Made by a program: the position numbers and the translations under genes
From: an uncultured Dysgonomonas sp.
Lineage (GTDB): Bacteria > Bacteroidota > Bacteroidia > Bacteroidales > Dysgonomonadaceae
Assembly (NCBI GenBank): GCA_900556485.1
Contig: USOX01000017.1
Location: forward strand, 1-53,303
Reading direction: 5' to 3'
DNA length: 53,303 nt
Notes under the pieces: generated by a model
What the model saw: only the letters and a program-made list of their open reading frames with translations
Told to the model about the DNA's origin: nothing
Database searches by the model: none
Shown here: positions 8,264 to 16,977 of the stretch, in pieces
How the letters are laid out: each line of letters starts with the position of its first letter
How positions within the stretch are numbered: position 1 is the stretch's first letter

Positions 8264-9406
8264 ATGTCTGAAGTAATAATAAAAGAAGTAAATAATAATG
8301 ATAAAGCTTTGAAAAAGGCTTTCGTTAAATTCCCTATAAATCTCTATAAAGATTGTCCCTATTATGTGCCCTCATTGGTTCTTGATGAACTGAATACTTT
8401 GAATATAGATAAAAATCCGGCATTTGATTTTTGTGATATGCAGTTGTTTCTGGCATACAGAAATGGTCAGATTGTAGGTCGTATCGCAGTAATAATAAAT
8501 CGCAATGCAAATGAAATATGGAACAAAAAACAGGCTCGTTTTGGATTTGTCGATTTCATAGATGATAAAGAGGTTGTGGATACTCTTTTCGATGCTGCAC
8601 AAAAGTGGGCAAAAGATAAAGGAATGGAATCAATCATTGGTCCTATGGGCTTTACTGATCTCGATCACGAAGGACTATTAATCAAAGGATACGATAAGAT
8701 TTCCACAATGGGCACAACATATAGCTATCCTTATTACAGAGAGCATATAGAGCGGATGGGATTTGAGAAAGATGCCGACTGGAACGAATATTATATACCC
8801 GTACCCGACTCTGTACCGGAAAGACATCAGCGTATAGCTAACATGGTTATGCAACGATACGGATTGAGAGTCTTGAAATTTAAAAACCTAAAGCAAATCA
8901 CCCCGTATATAAGTAAACTGTTTTCATTATTGAATGATGCATATAAACCTTTATATGGTTTTGCTCCATTAACCCAACGGCAGATTGACCATTATGTAAA
9001 GATGTATGTTCCACTTCTTCGCTGGGATTTGGTTTCTATAATTATAAAAGAAGATACTGATGAGGTTTTAGGATTTGGTATAGGTATGCCAAGCATGTCG
9101 AGGGGGCTAATCAAGTCTCGGGGAAAATTGTTTCCTTTTGGTTGGTATCACCTCTTAAAGGACATGAAAAGCAAAAAGAATCCGGTGGTTGATCTTCTTT
9201 TAATTGGTATATCTCCCGAATATCAAGGTAAAGGGGTGAATGCGATAATCTTTAACGATTTTATTCCATCTGCTTATAGGTGTGGTTTCAAATTTGCCGA
9301 ATCGAATCCTGAACTGGAAATGAATAATAAGGTTGCTTCTCTTTGGGATGGTTTCAACGCCGAAAATCATAAATTAAGAAGGGCATATATAAAATACCTT
9401 AAATAA
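8264..9406 (+). CDS. GNAT-like acetyltransferase-fold protein (YghO type)
   Basis: A 380-residue cytoplasmic protein conserved in Bacteroidota. The N-terminal third (about 8-125) looks like a first GNAT-related half (FLAYRNGQIVGRIAVI, IGPMGF). The C-terminal half carries an acetyl-CoA loop-like motif, ISPEYQGKGVNAIIF (about 310-324). I associate it with the E. coli YghO type, whose substrate is unknown. It stands alone between the folate enzyme and parE, possibly with its own promoter (TATATTTA near 8228). Fold is moderately certain; function is unknown. Confidence 0.65.
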   Translation: MSEVIIKEVNNNDKALKKAFVKFPINLYKDCPYYVPSLVLDELNTLNIDKNPAFDFCDMQLFLAYRNGQIVGRIAVIINRNANEIWNKKQARFGFVDFIDDKEVVDTLFDAAQKWAKDKGMESIIGPMGFTDLDHEGLLIKGYDKISTMGTTYSYPYYREHIERMGFEKDADWNEYYIPVPDSVPERHQRIANMVMQRYGLRVLKFKNLKQITPYISKLFSLLNDAYKPLYGFAPLTQRQIDHYVKMYVPLLRWDLVSIIIKEDTDEVLGFGIGMPSMSRGLIKSRGKLFPFGWYHLLKDMKSKKNPVVDLLLIGISPEYQGKGVNAIIFNDFIPSAYRCGFKFAESNPELEMNNKVASLWDGFNAENHKLRRAYIKYLK

Positions 9407-9491
9407 AGGTAGCTATAATATTCGGGTTTTCTTCTCCAATTTTTTTTTATAATTTTACATCGCGTTTCAAAAAAGAGGCTTGAAAGTTTTT

Positions 9492-11351
9492 ATGGAAGAA
9501 GAGAAAAATGAGTTACCCGAAGTAAATTATTCCGATGATGATATAAAAACCCTTGATTGGCAAGAGCATATTCGCCGCCGTCCGGGGATGTATATAGGTA
9601 AATTAGGAGATGGTACATCTGCCGACGATGGTATCTATGTCTTATTAAAAGAGGTATTGGACAACTCTATCGATGAGTACATGATGGGCTTTGGTAAAAC
9701 CATTGAGGTTACAATCGAAGATGGAGTTGTAAAAGTCCGAGACCATGGACGTGGAGTTCCTTTAGGCAAAGTAAAGGATGTATCGTCGAAAATGAATACC
9801 GGTGCAAAATACGACTCCAAAGCATTTAAAAAATCGGTAGGATTAAATGGTGTGGGTATTAAGGCAGTAAATGCTTTATCTTCATTCTTTTTAATTCAGA
9901 GTTTTCGCGATGGTCAGACTACTTCTGTAGAATATAGCAAGGCTATAGTTACTAATGAGAAAAAAGTACAGTCTACTACTGAAGAAAACGGAACACAGAT
10001 CGAGTTTATTCCGGATAATACAATATTCACAAATTACAATTTCAGGGATGATTATGTAGAAAGCCTGCTGAAAAATTATGTTTTTCTCAACACAGGTCTT
10101 ACCATAAATTATAACGGGAAGAAGTTTTTTTCAAAAAATGGTCTGGTAGACTTATTGAACGAAAATATGACTTCCGATGCTCTGTATCCGATCATTCATC
10201 TGAAAGATACAGATATTGAGGTTGTAATTACCCATACCGATCAATATGGGGAGGAATATTATTCGTTCGTAAACGGACAACATACCACACAGGGAGGGAC
10301 TCATCAGTCTGCTTTTCGCGAATCATTATCGCGTGTAATAAAAGAGTATTATACAAAAAATTTCGATTATGCAGATATTCGTAGCGGAATAGTTGCGGCT
10401 ATCAGTGTAAAAGTAGAAGAGCCGGTATTCGAATCGCAGACAAAAACTAAATTAGGTTCAAAAGATATGGGGCCTGGAGGCCCATCTGTACAGAAGTTTA
10501 TCGGTGATTTTTTGAAAAAAGAGCTGGATAATTATTTGCACAAGAATGCCGAAACATCCGAAATCTTATTAAAAAAGATATTAGATTCGGAGAAAGAGCG
10601 TAAAGCAATAGCCGGAGTTACCAAACTGGCTAGAGAACGGGCAAAAAAAGCAAACCTTCATAATAAGAAGTTGCGCGATTGCCGTCTCCATTATACTGAC
10701 TCGAAAGGAGACAATCTTGATGATACATGTATCTTTATTACGGAGGGGGACTCAGCAAGTGGTTCAATAACCAAAAGCCGTAATCCTAACTTGCAGGCTG
10801 TGTTTAGTCTTAGAGGAAAACCTTTGAATAGTTTTGGGCTGACTAAAAAGATTGTATATGAGAATGAAGAGTTCAATCTCTTACAAGCGGCTTTGAACAT
10901 CGAAGATGGACTGGACGGGCTTCGGTACAATAAAATAATAATAGCAACCGATGCAGATACTGATGGTATGCATATTCGTCTGTTATTGTTGACTTTCTTT
11001 CTACAATTCTTTCCTGATCTGATCAAAAAGAATCATGTATATATATTGCAAACTCCTCTTTTCCGCGTTAGGAATAAAAAAGAGACTATATATTGTTATA
11101 CAGAAGAAGAACGTTTGAATGCTATAAGTAAACTCGGTCATAACCCTGAAATAACTCGTTTTAAAGGTCTAGGGGAAATTTCGCCGGATGAGTTTCGTCA
11201 TTTTATTGGTAAGGATATACGGTTAGATCGTGTATCGATGAAGAAAGAAGATTCTGTAAGTAATATGCTGAACTTTTACATGGGTAAAAATACACCTGAG
11301 CGTCAGGAGTTTATTATAGATAATCTGGTAATAGAAGAAGATGATGTATAA
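9492..11351 (+). CDS. parE: DNA topoisomerase IV subunit B (ParE)
   Basis: A 619-residue type IIA topoisomerase ATPase/TOPRIM subunit that, with ParC, decatenates daughter chromosomes. The GHKL ATPase is at about 20-220, with Glu54 and Asn58 in [10 protein letters not shown] and GRGVP at about 86-90. The transducer carries the QTKTKLG loop. TOPRIM has EGDSASGS and [10 protein letters not shown], and the C-terminus has RFKGLGE. The rather short length and lack of a GyrB-type insertion favour ParE over GyrB, though the split is not absolute. ATG at 9492 is chosen over an upstream TTG (9480). parC is not adjacent. Confidence 0.87.
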   Translation: MEEEKNELPEVNYSDDDIKTLDWQEHIRRRPGMYIGKLGDGTSADDGIYVLLKEVLDNSIDEYMMGFGKTIEVTIEDGVVKVRDHGRGVPLGKVKDVSSKMNTGAKYDSKAFKKSVGLNGVGIKAVNALSSFFLIQSFRDGQTTSVEYSKAIVTNEKKVQSTTEENGTQIEFIPDNTIFTNYNFRDDYVESLLKNYVFLNTGLTINYNGKKFFSKNGLVDLLNENMTSDALYPIIHLKDTDIEVVITHTDQYGEEYYSFVNGQHTTQGGTHQSAFRESLSRVIKEYYTKNFDYADIRSGIVAAISVKVEEPVFESQTKTKLGSKDMGPGGPSVQKFIGDFLKKELDNYLHKNAETSEILLKKILDSEKERKAIAGVTKLARERAKKANLHNKKLRDCRLHYTDSKGDNLDDTCIFITEGDSASGSITKSRNPNLQAVFSLRGKPLNSFGLTKKIVYENEEFNLLQAALNIEDGLDGLRYNKIIIATDADTDGMHIRLLLLTFFLQFFPDLIKKNHVYILQTPLFRVRNKKETIYCYTEEERLNAISKLGHNPEITRFKGLGEISPDEFRHFIGKDIRLDRVSMKKEDSVSNMLNFYMGKNTPERQEFIIDNLVIEEDDV

Positions 11352-11382
11352 TAATATTTGAATGCCTATTTTATTGGTAATA

Positions 11383-11423
11383 TTTACTTTTGTAAGTAAA
11401 AATAAAGAAATTTACTACTTTTG
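11383..11423 (+). promoter_or_regulatory. purU promoter with a palindrome over the -33 region
   Basis: TACTTTTG (11416-11423) matches TAnnTTTG, and TTG (11390-11392) is a suitable -33 element 23 bases upstream. The -33 lies in the spacer of a perfect 7-bp inverted repeat, TTTACTT/AAGTAAA (11383-11400), which could be an operator. Confidence 0.6.
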
Positions 11424-11473
11424 TCTTTGTAAAATAAATATTATCGATAATTTGAGAAACTGAATACTAGGAA

Positions 11474-12334
11474 ATGAACAACGCTCATGCAATTATTTTA
11501 ATATCATCGCCGGATCAACCCGGATTAGTAGCAGCTGTAACTGACTTTATAAATGTTAACGGAGGTAATATTATAAATCTGGAACAGCATGTTGATAAAG
11601 ATGAAAAAGCATTCTTTATGCGTATAGAATGGGATTTAGCTAACTTTCTTATTCCCCGGGAAAAGATAAGTGACTATTTTCAGACTATGTACGCTAACAA
11701 ATATGACATGACATTCCGCTTATACTTCAACGACTATACTCCACGTATGGCCGTTTTTGTATCTAAGATGTCGCATTGTCTGTTTGATATTCTTGCACGA
11801 TATACTGCCGGGGAATGGAATGTAGAGATTCCGGTTATAATAAGCAATCATGAAGATTTGCGCTGGGTTGCTGATAAGTTTGGAATAGAATATCATGTAT
11901 TGAAACTAAATAAGAGCAATAAAGAAGAAATTGAAGCTCAACAGATGGCATTATTGGCGGAAAAAAAGATAGACTTTATCGTTCTTGCACGTTATATGCA
12001 AATATTGACAGATAACTTTATTGAAGCCTATCCTAATAAAATTATAAATATTCACCATTCCTTTTTACCTGCATTTGTCGGTGCGAAACCATATCATGCT
12101 GCATACGAAAGAGGTGTAAAGATTATAGGTGCTACAAGCCACTATGTAACTGCAGAATTGGATGCTGGTCCAATTATAGAGCAGGATATCACACGTATTT
12201 CGCATCGTGATAGTGTCGCAAATCTTGTACAAAAAGGTCAGGATTTGGAAAAAATAGTTTTATCCCACGCAGTAGATTATCATCTAAGCCGTAGGGTATT
12301 GGTATATAAGAATAAAACAATCTTATTTTCGTAA
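11474..12334 (+). CDS. purU: Formyltetrahydrofolate deformylase
   Basis: A 286-residue enzyme hydrolysing 10-formyl-THF to THF and formate, supplying formate and balancing one-carbon pools. An N-terminal ACT regulatory domain (about 5-85, SSPDQPGLVAAVTDFI) precedes a formyltransferase-fold catalytic domain. The catalytic triad Asn192, His194 and Asp230 lies in NIHHSFLP and ELDAGPII; the spacing matches GAR transformylase (Asn106/His108/Asp144). The membrane protein downstream begins three bases after its stop. It has its own promoter, so it likely heads the transcript containing the two membrane-protein genes. Confidence 0.92.
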   Translation: MNNAHAIILISSPDQPGLVAAVTDFINVNGGNIINLEQHVDKDEKAFFMRIEWDLANFLIPREKISDYFQTMYANKYDMTFRLYFNDYTPRMAVFVSKMSHCLFDILARYTAGEWNVEIPVIISNHEDLRWVADKFGIEYHVLKLNKSNKEEIEAQQMALLAEKKIDFIVLARYMQILTDNFIEAYPNKIINIHHSFLPAFVGAKPYHAAYERGVKIIGATSHYVTAELDAGPIIEQDITRISHRDSVANLVQKGQDLEKIVLSHAVDYHLSRRVLVYKNKTILFS

Positions 12335-12337
12335 ATA

Positions 12338-13504
12338 ATGAATCAAAAGATTATTCGGGATATTATCATCACAGCCTCGATAACAGTATTGTTTTTCTTT
12401 ATTTTTATCTTTCTGATTGAACGTCTCGAATGGCAGGATATCACTGATCATGCGAAGTTTTCATTAGATATGATGACAGGAAAAGCTCCTATTGAAGGAA
12501 ATTTATTACTGTATCTATTAGTTCATTTATTTACATTATGTAGTACAAATCTGGAAAGCCATGTTATTAGTATATGTGCTTTAATAGCGATAGGTATATC
12601 CATACGGTATGTTTGGGTGCAACATAATATTTATGCTTTAAATTTGATTTCAGATAGTGCTAATAAACAATATTGGCTTTCTGTACTTATTGCTTTAAGT
12701 TTATTGTTTGTATATGCAATTCCTATTCCTAATTATTTTTTACGTGGATATTTTCAATATGGTGCATTTGTGCCTAATTTATGGAATAATTCAACAACAA
12801 TATTTTTATTTCCTTTTGCTATAGTGCTGTTTTATAAAGGATACCAACAAATTGAAGGATATAAATGGAAGCGGGATCTGGTCTTATTTTTATTAATACT
12901 CTTAAATGTATTTATTAAGCCAAGCTTTTTCTTTGTATTTATAATTGTATATCCATTATTTATGCTCTATAAATATAAATTTAATAAAACGTTTTGGCTT
13001 TCATTATTGCCTCTATTTTTAGGTGGATTGTGCGTATTATTAGAATATTATACAATATATATACAAGGTAATAAACTTGATTCAGAACCATCATTTGTTG
13101 TATTTAGCCCTTTGGATATGTATAATCATTTTGCACAGATAAGGACATTGCCTTTTTCTCTAATCTTTTCTATGTTATTCCCATTGACATATTATCTTCT
13201 TAATTTCAAAGAAGTAAAGAATAATCTTTTAGCAGGATTTGTATTTGTGTCAATGGTCGTAGCCATCCTTATTTTCTTATTAATAAATGAGTCCGGACCT
13301 AGAGGATTGCATAGTAACTTTTATTGGCAAATTGTAATTTGTGTCTGGCTATTTTTTTATCAGTCACTTATTTTTTTATTGACGGACATCAAAAAGCAAG
13401 GTTGGACTATAAAGAATAAATTATTACTGTCATTATATTCAATACATGTGATTATAGGAGTAATATATCTGATCCGAATGTATATTACAGGAACGTTTTT
13501 TTGA
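12338..13504 (+). CDS. Polytopic membrane protein, paralogue A, possible GT-C-type glycosyltransferase
   Basis: A 388-residue protein with about nine to ten hydrophobic helices and no soluble domain. Function is not recognised. After the first helix (11-29) comes an acidic loop with Asp34-x-x-x-His38 (WQDITDH), the place where GT-C glycosyltransferases carry their acidic catalytic residue. Other short motifs shared with its neighbour are FIKPSFFFVF, LGGLCVLLEYY, FVPNLWNNS and WQIVICVW. It starts three bases after purU and is followed by its paralogue 25 bases later. The GT-C idea is inference; membrane topology and paralogy are directly visible. Confidence 0.7.
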   Translation: MNQKIIRDIIITASITVLFFFIFIFLIERLEWQDITDHAKFSLDMMTGKAPIEGNLLLYLLVHLFTLCSTNLESHVISICALIAIGISIRYVWVQHNIYALNLISDSANKQYWLSVLIALSLLFVYAIPIPNYFLRGYFQYGAFVPNLWNNSTTIFLFPFAIVLFYKGYQQIEGYKWKRDLVLFLLILLNVFIKPSFFFVFIIVYPLFMLYKYKFNKTFWLSLLPLFLGGLCVLLEYYTIYIQGNKLDSEPSFVVFSPLDMYNHFAQIRTLPFSLIFSMLFPLTYYLLNFKEVKNNLLAGFVFVSMVVAILIFLLINESGPRGLHSNFYWQIVICVWLFFYQSLIFLLTDIKKQGWTIKNKLLLSLYSIHVIIGVIYLIRMYITGTFF

Positions 13505-13529
13505 ATAAACTTTATAAAACTTACATAGC

Positions 13530-14702
13530 ATGACTGGATCTTTAAATTCTCTTAGAATACAGCGTGTGGCCATATTTGTTTTTGTATTCATTCTTTTTCT
13601 CATATTGTATAGTTTAGTCTTCAGAATGTGGGATCAGGATTTTAATGCTCATTGCATCTTTGCATTAGAAATGGTACAAGGCCAAAAAGCTTGGTCGGGT
13701 AATTTTCTCTTTTATTGGTTGATAGGTTTGTTCTCTTTTTTCGGTACGGATATATCAATATATAAAATGAGTTTGGTCATATTATTGGCTTTAGCATCTA
13801 CTGTTCGTTTTGGTTGGAGTCAATTTCAGATTGAAAAAATCGGATTATTCCCTTCAAATAAAGGAAAAAGTATATTTTATACAGCAATTATTGGCTTGAG
13901 TTTACTTTTTATCTTTGCGATACCTGTGGCCACATATTTGGAATATGGAAAATATTATATTGGAAACTTTGTCCCTAATGTTTGGCACAACTCATCCATT
14001 ATCATGCTTTTTCCTTTTGCAGTTATTCTTTTTTATGAAAGTTTCAAACAGATAGAACAGTTTCAAACTAAAAGGAATTTGATAATATTAGCTTTGATAA
14101 TAGTTAGTGTTTTTATAAAACCGAGTTTCTTTTTTGTATTTGGAGCCGTTTATCCTCTCTTTCTATTGATCCGTTATAAATTTTCTAAGGAATTCTGGTA
14201 TTCTATTATACCTGTATTCCTAGGAGGGGTTTGTGTTCTGTTACAATATTATATAATCTATATTTCGGCAGAAAGTTCAGGGAGCGATTCTTCTGTAATT
14301 ATTGCACCTTTTTTGGCATATACTGAATATACAGAATTGAAATACTTACCATTTACTCTTCTATGTTCCTTCTTATTTCCTATAGTTTATTTTATTATGA
14401 ATTATAAAAAAATGATAAAGAATAGGTTATGGTGGTATGTGATAGTGTCATTATTTGTTGCGATGTCTATATATTTCACATTGGCAGAAACTGGAGAAAG
14501 AGCTGCTCATGGAAATTTTTTCTGGCAAATTGTTATCTGTGTATGGTTACTTTTTTTTCAATCATTGATCTTTTTATTGAAAGATATCAAGGCGGAAGGC
14601 ATGAATAAAAAAAATATATGGCTTGTAAGTCTTTATGCTCTGCATGTGATAGCTGGTGGCGGATATTTATTGAATATGTGTATAACCGGCGTTTATTATT
14701 AA
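13530..14702 (+). CDS. Polytopic membrane protein, paralogue B, possible GT-C-type glycosyltransferase
   Basis: A 390-residue membrane protein that aligns end to end with the gene before it, clearly a tandem duplicate. The first loop contains Asp37-x-x-x-His41 (WDQDFNAH). Shared blocks include NFVPNVWHNSS, LFPFAVILFYESFKQIE, FIKPSFFFVFGAVYPLF, FLGGVCVLLQYY and WQIVICVWLLFFQSLIFLLKD. The copies have diverged in the large loops (EYGKYYIG versus RGYFQYGA), which might give different acceptors. No terminator separates them, so they are probably co-transcribed. Function is unknown. Confidence 0.7.
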   Translation: MTGSLNSLRIQRVAIFVFVFILFLILYSLVFRMWDQDFNAHCIFALEMVQGQKAWSGNFLFYWLIGLFSFFGTDISIYKMSLVILLALASTVRFGWSQFQIEKIGLFPSNKGKSIFYTAIIGLSLLFIFAIPVATYLEYGKYYIGNFVPNVWHNSSIIMLFPFAVILFYESFKQIEQFQTKRNLIILALIIVSVFIKPSFFFVFGAVYPLFLLIRYKFSKEFWYSIIPVFLGGVCVLLQYYIIYISAESSGSDSSVIIAPFLAYTEYTELKYLPFTLLCSFLFPIVYFIMNYKKMIKNRLWWYVIVSLFVAMSIYFTLAETGERAAHGNFFWQIVICVWLLFFQSLIFLLKDIKAEGMNKKNIWLVSLYALHVIAGGGYLLNMCITGVYY

Positions 14703-14703
14703 G

Positions 14704-14744
14704 GTTGAAAAATATCTTATTTATATAAAAAGTTGAAAAATATC
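14704..14744. repeat. Short direct repeat upstream of the POT transporter
   Basis: GTTGAAAAATATC occurs at 14704-14716 and again at 14732-14744, a 28-base period. It lies 55-95 bases before the transporter's -7 element, so it could be a paired activator site. Seen directly; the role is speculative. Confidence 0.45.
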
Positions 14745-14797
14745 GATTTTATGTTCTTTAATATATTTGAAATAGTCGATTTTTGGCTATGTTTTCT

Positions 14798-14805
14798 TAC
14801 TTTTG
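14798..14805 (+). promoter_or_regulatory. Promoter -7 element for the POT transporter
   Basis: TACTTTTG matches TAnnTTTG, 51 bases before the ATG. A correctly spaced -33 element is not evident, which may point to activator dependence. Confidence 0.6.
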
Positions 14806-14856
14806 TACAGCTTGCGAAAAAATAACAACTTATAATATTAATTTAACTATAACCTT

Positions 14857-16389
14857 ATGTTTAAAAACCATCCTAAAGGCTTAATAGCCGCTTCATTATC
14901 AAATATGGGAGAACGATTTGGCTTCTATATAATGATGGCTATTCTTTCACTGTTTTTGATGTCTAAGTTTGGCTTGGACAAATCAAATGCAGGTATCATT
15001 TATTCTGTTTTTTATTTTTCTATTTATGCTTTGGCTCTTGTTGGAGGACTTATTGCCGATAAAACCAAAAAGTATAAGAGTACAATTCAGGCAGGTATTG
15101 TCCTGATGGGAATAGGTTATTTGCTTATTGCTATCCCCACTCCAACTCCTGTTCCTAACTTAGCATTATATCTGACGTTGACATGTTTAGGACTATTTGT
15201 TATAGCTTTTGGTAATGGTTTGTTTAAAGGTAACTTACAGGCTCTTGTAGGTCAAATGTATGATAACGAAGAATACGGAAAAATGCGTGATTCCGGTTTC
15301 TCTTTATTCTATATGTTTATAAACGTAGGGGCTATATTTGCACCAATGATCGCTGTTGCTGTTCGTAACTGGTGGTTGAAAATAAACGGATTTGTTTATA
15401 ATCCGGATCTTCCGGCTCTTTGTCATCAACATTTGGGTGGTACATTAACTGGCGATGCAGCTCAGCGTTTCAATGAACTTGCTCCTGCTGTAAGTTTGAA
15501 TGGTGCCCCTGCTGATCTGACTTTATTTGCAAATGAATACTTAGGTGTATTTAATACAGGATTCCATTATGCATTTGGTGTTGCTATTATCGCAATGATT
15601 ATATCATTCATTATTTACTCTGTAAATAAGAAACGTTTCCCAGACCCAGCTAACAAAAAAGCTGCACAGGCTGCAAATACAAATGCTCCGGTTGTAGAAG
15701 AGAAAGTAATGCCAGCAAATGAAGTTAAACAACGTCTTTATGCTCTGTTTGCGGTATTTGCAGTTGTAATATTCTTCTGGTTCTCTTTCCATCAAAATGG
15801 GTTGACATTGACTTTCTTTGCTAATGACTATACATTACTGAAAATAGGTTCATGGGAGTTTTCTGCAGAATTATTCCAGTCATTTAATCCTCTGTTTGTA
15901 GTATTGCTTACTCCTATAGTTTTGGCCGTATTTGGTTGGTTGAGAGCTAAAGGTAAAGAACCATCTGCGCCAAAGAAGATTGCTATAGGTATGGGTATTG
16001 CCGCGCTTGCTTATGTTGTAATGGCGCTTGGATCATTAGGATTGCCAGGATCTGCAGAAGTAAAAGAAATGGGTGGTTTGGCAGACGCAGCTCGTGTAAC
16101 TCCATTCCTTCTTATTGGTACATATTTGATATTGACTATAGCTGAATTATTTATCAGTCCACTTGGTATCTCATTTGTATCAAAAGTTGCTCCTCCTCAA
16201 TATCAAGGTATTATGCAAGGATGTTGGTTAGGTGCTACCGCTATAGGAAACCAATTATTGTTTATTGGTGCTATCCTGTACGAAAGTATTCCAATCTGGG
16301 CTACATGGGTAGTATTTGTAGCTGCCTGCTGTATTTCGATGTTTACAATGCTGTTTATGTTGAAGTGGCTAGAAAAGATTACAAAATAG
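14857..16389 (+). CDS. POT/PTR2 family proton-dependent peptide transporter
   Basis: A 510-residue inner-membrane MFS protein expected to import di- and tripeptides with protons. The PTR2 signatures are present: NMGERFGFY in helix 1 and FSLFYMFINVGAIFAP in helix 5. Fourteen or so hydrophobic helices are visible, with a cytoplasmic linker around 255-290. The canonical ExxER proton-coupling motif reads Asn16-Met-Gly-Glu19-Arg20, so the first Glu is replaced. It has its own promoter and a strong terminator, so it is monocistronic. The family is firm; the substrate is uncertain. Confidence 0.87.
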   Translation: MFKNHPKGLIAASLSNMGERFGFYIMMAILSLFLMSKFGLDKSNAGIIYSVFYFSIYALALVGGLIADKTKKYKSTIQAGIVLMGIGYLLIAIPTPTPVPNLALYLTLTCLGLFVIAFGNGLFKGNLQALVGQMYDNEEYGKMRDSGFSLFYMFINVGAIFAPMIAVAVRNWWLKINGFVYNPDLPALCHQHLGGTLTGDAAQRFNELAPAVSLNGAPADLTLFANEYLGVFNTGFHYAFGVAIIAMIISFIIYSVNKKRFPDPANKKAAQAANTNAPVVEEKVMPANEVKQRLYALFAVFAVVIFFWFSFHQNGLTLTFFANDYTLLKIGSWEFSAELFQSFNPLFVVLLTPIVLAVFGWLRAKGKEPSAPKKIAIGMGIAALAYVVMALGSLGLPGSAEVKEMGGLADAARVTPFLLIGTYLILTIAELFISPLGISFVSKVAPPQYQGIMQGCWLGATAIGNQLLFIGAILYESIPIWATWVVFVAACCISMFTMLFMLKWLEKITK

Positions 16390-16411
16390 AAGAAAAGAAT
16401 AATTACTATAT

Positions 16412-16446
16412 AAAAAAACCGACTGAATTTCAGTCGGTTTTTTTTA
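16412..16446. terminator. Bidirectional intrinsic terminator
   Basis: ACCGACTGA/TCAGTCGGT (9 bp), flanked by an A-run on one side and a T-run on the other, sits between the convergent transporter and small membrane-protein genes. It can terminate both. Confidence 0.9.
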
Positions 16447-16932
16447 TTCTATAATATCAGGATCAGGTGAATTAGGTGGAGTCTCAATTGGCCCTGTTTC
16501 AACTTTCTTTTTACGCCGGAAAACTATAATTAAATATATTATGCTTAATATAGATGTGGCACATAGTAAATACACTCCGCTGCCGGCTTTAGGCAATTTG
16601 TAAAATAGGTTTAGTGAAACAATAAACCCGAAAATACCAGTTATCATTAATACTACACGTCCGGCTTTTTGCTTCAATAAAATCCAGAGGGATATAACTA
16701 CTATACTCAGTAAAGGTATCAGGTAGACTACATAAGCAAAATAGAGAGATTCTTTATTTTTAGAAAAGATTTTGAAAATGTTGGTTACCTGTGCCATCTT
16801 CTTTTGTATGCCGGGAATATCCCAGCCTACAGCCTTTATCAGTCCCATATCGAGCCAAGGAAGAGAAAAGGCTACAATGAACAGCAAAGCAAACAGCAGT
16901 TCGAAAGATAAGTACCTGTTTAGTTTTTCCAT
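16444..16932 (-). CDS. Hypothetical four-TM membrane protein
   Basis: A 162-residue protein with four hydrophobic segments (about 10-28, 64-86, 92-110 and 118-136) and a polar, proline-rich acidic tail (PIETPPNSPDPDIIE). I recognise no family; similar small membrane proteins with an FSLPWL motif after helix 1 occur in Bacteroidota. Its start is 46 bases beyond the stop of the LuxR regulator on the same strand, so read-through co-transcription is possible. Function is unknown. Confidence 0.6.
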   Translation of the reverse strand: MEKLNRYLSFELLFALLFIVAFSLPWLDMGLIKAVGWDIPGIQKKMAQVTNIFKIFSKNKESLYFAYVVYLIPLLSIVVISLWILLKQKAGRVVLMITGIFGFIVSLNLFYKLPKAGSGVYLLCATSILSIIYLIIVFRRKKKVETGPIETPPNSPDPDIIE

Positions 16933-16977
16933 ATTTGTTAGTTTAGATAGTGTCGTATTATGTTATGAGGGAAAGTG

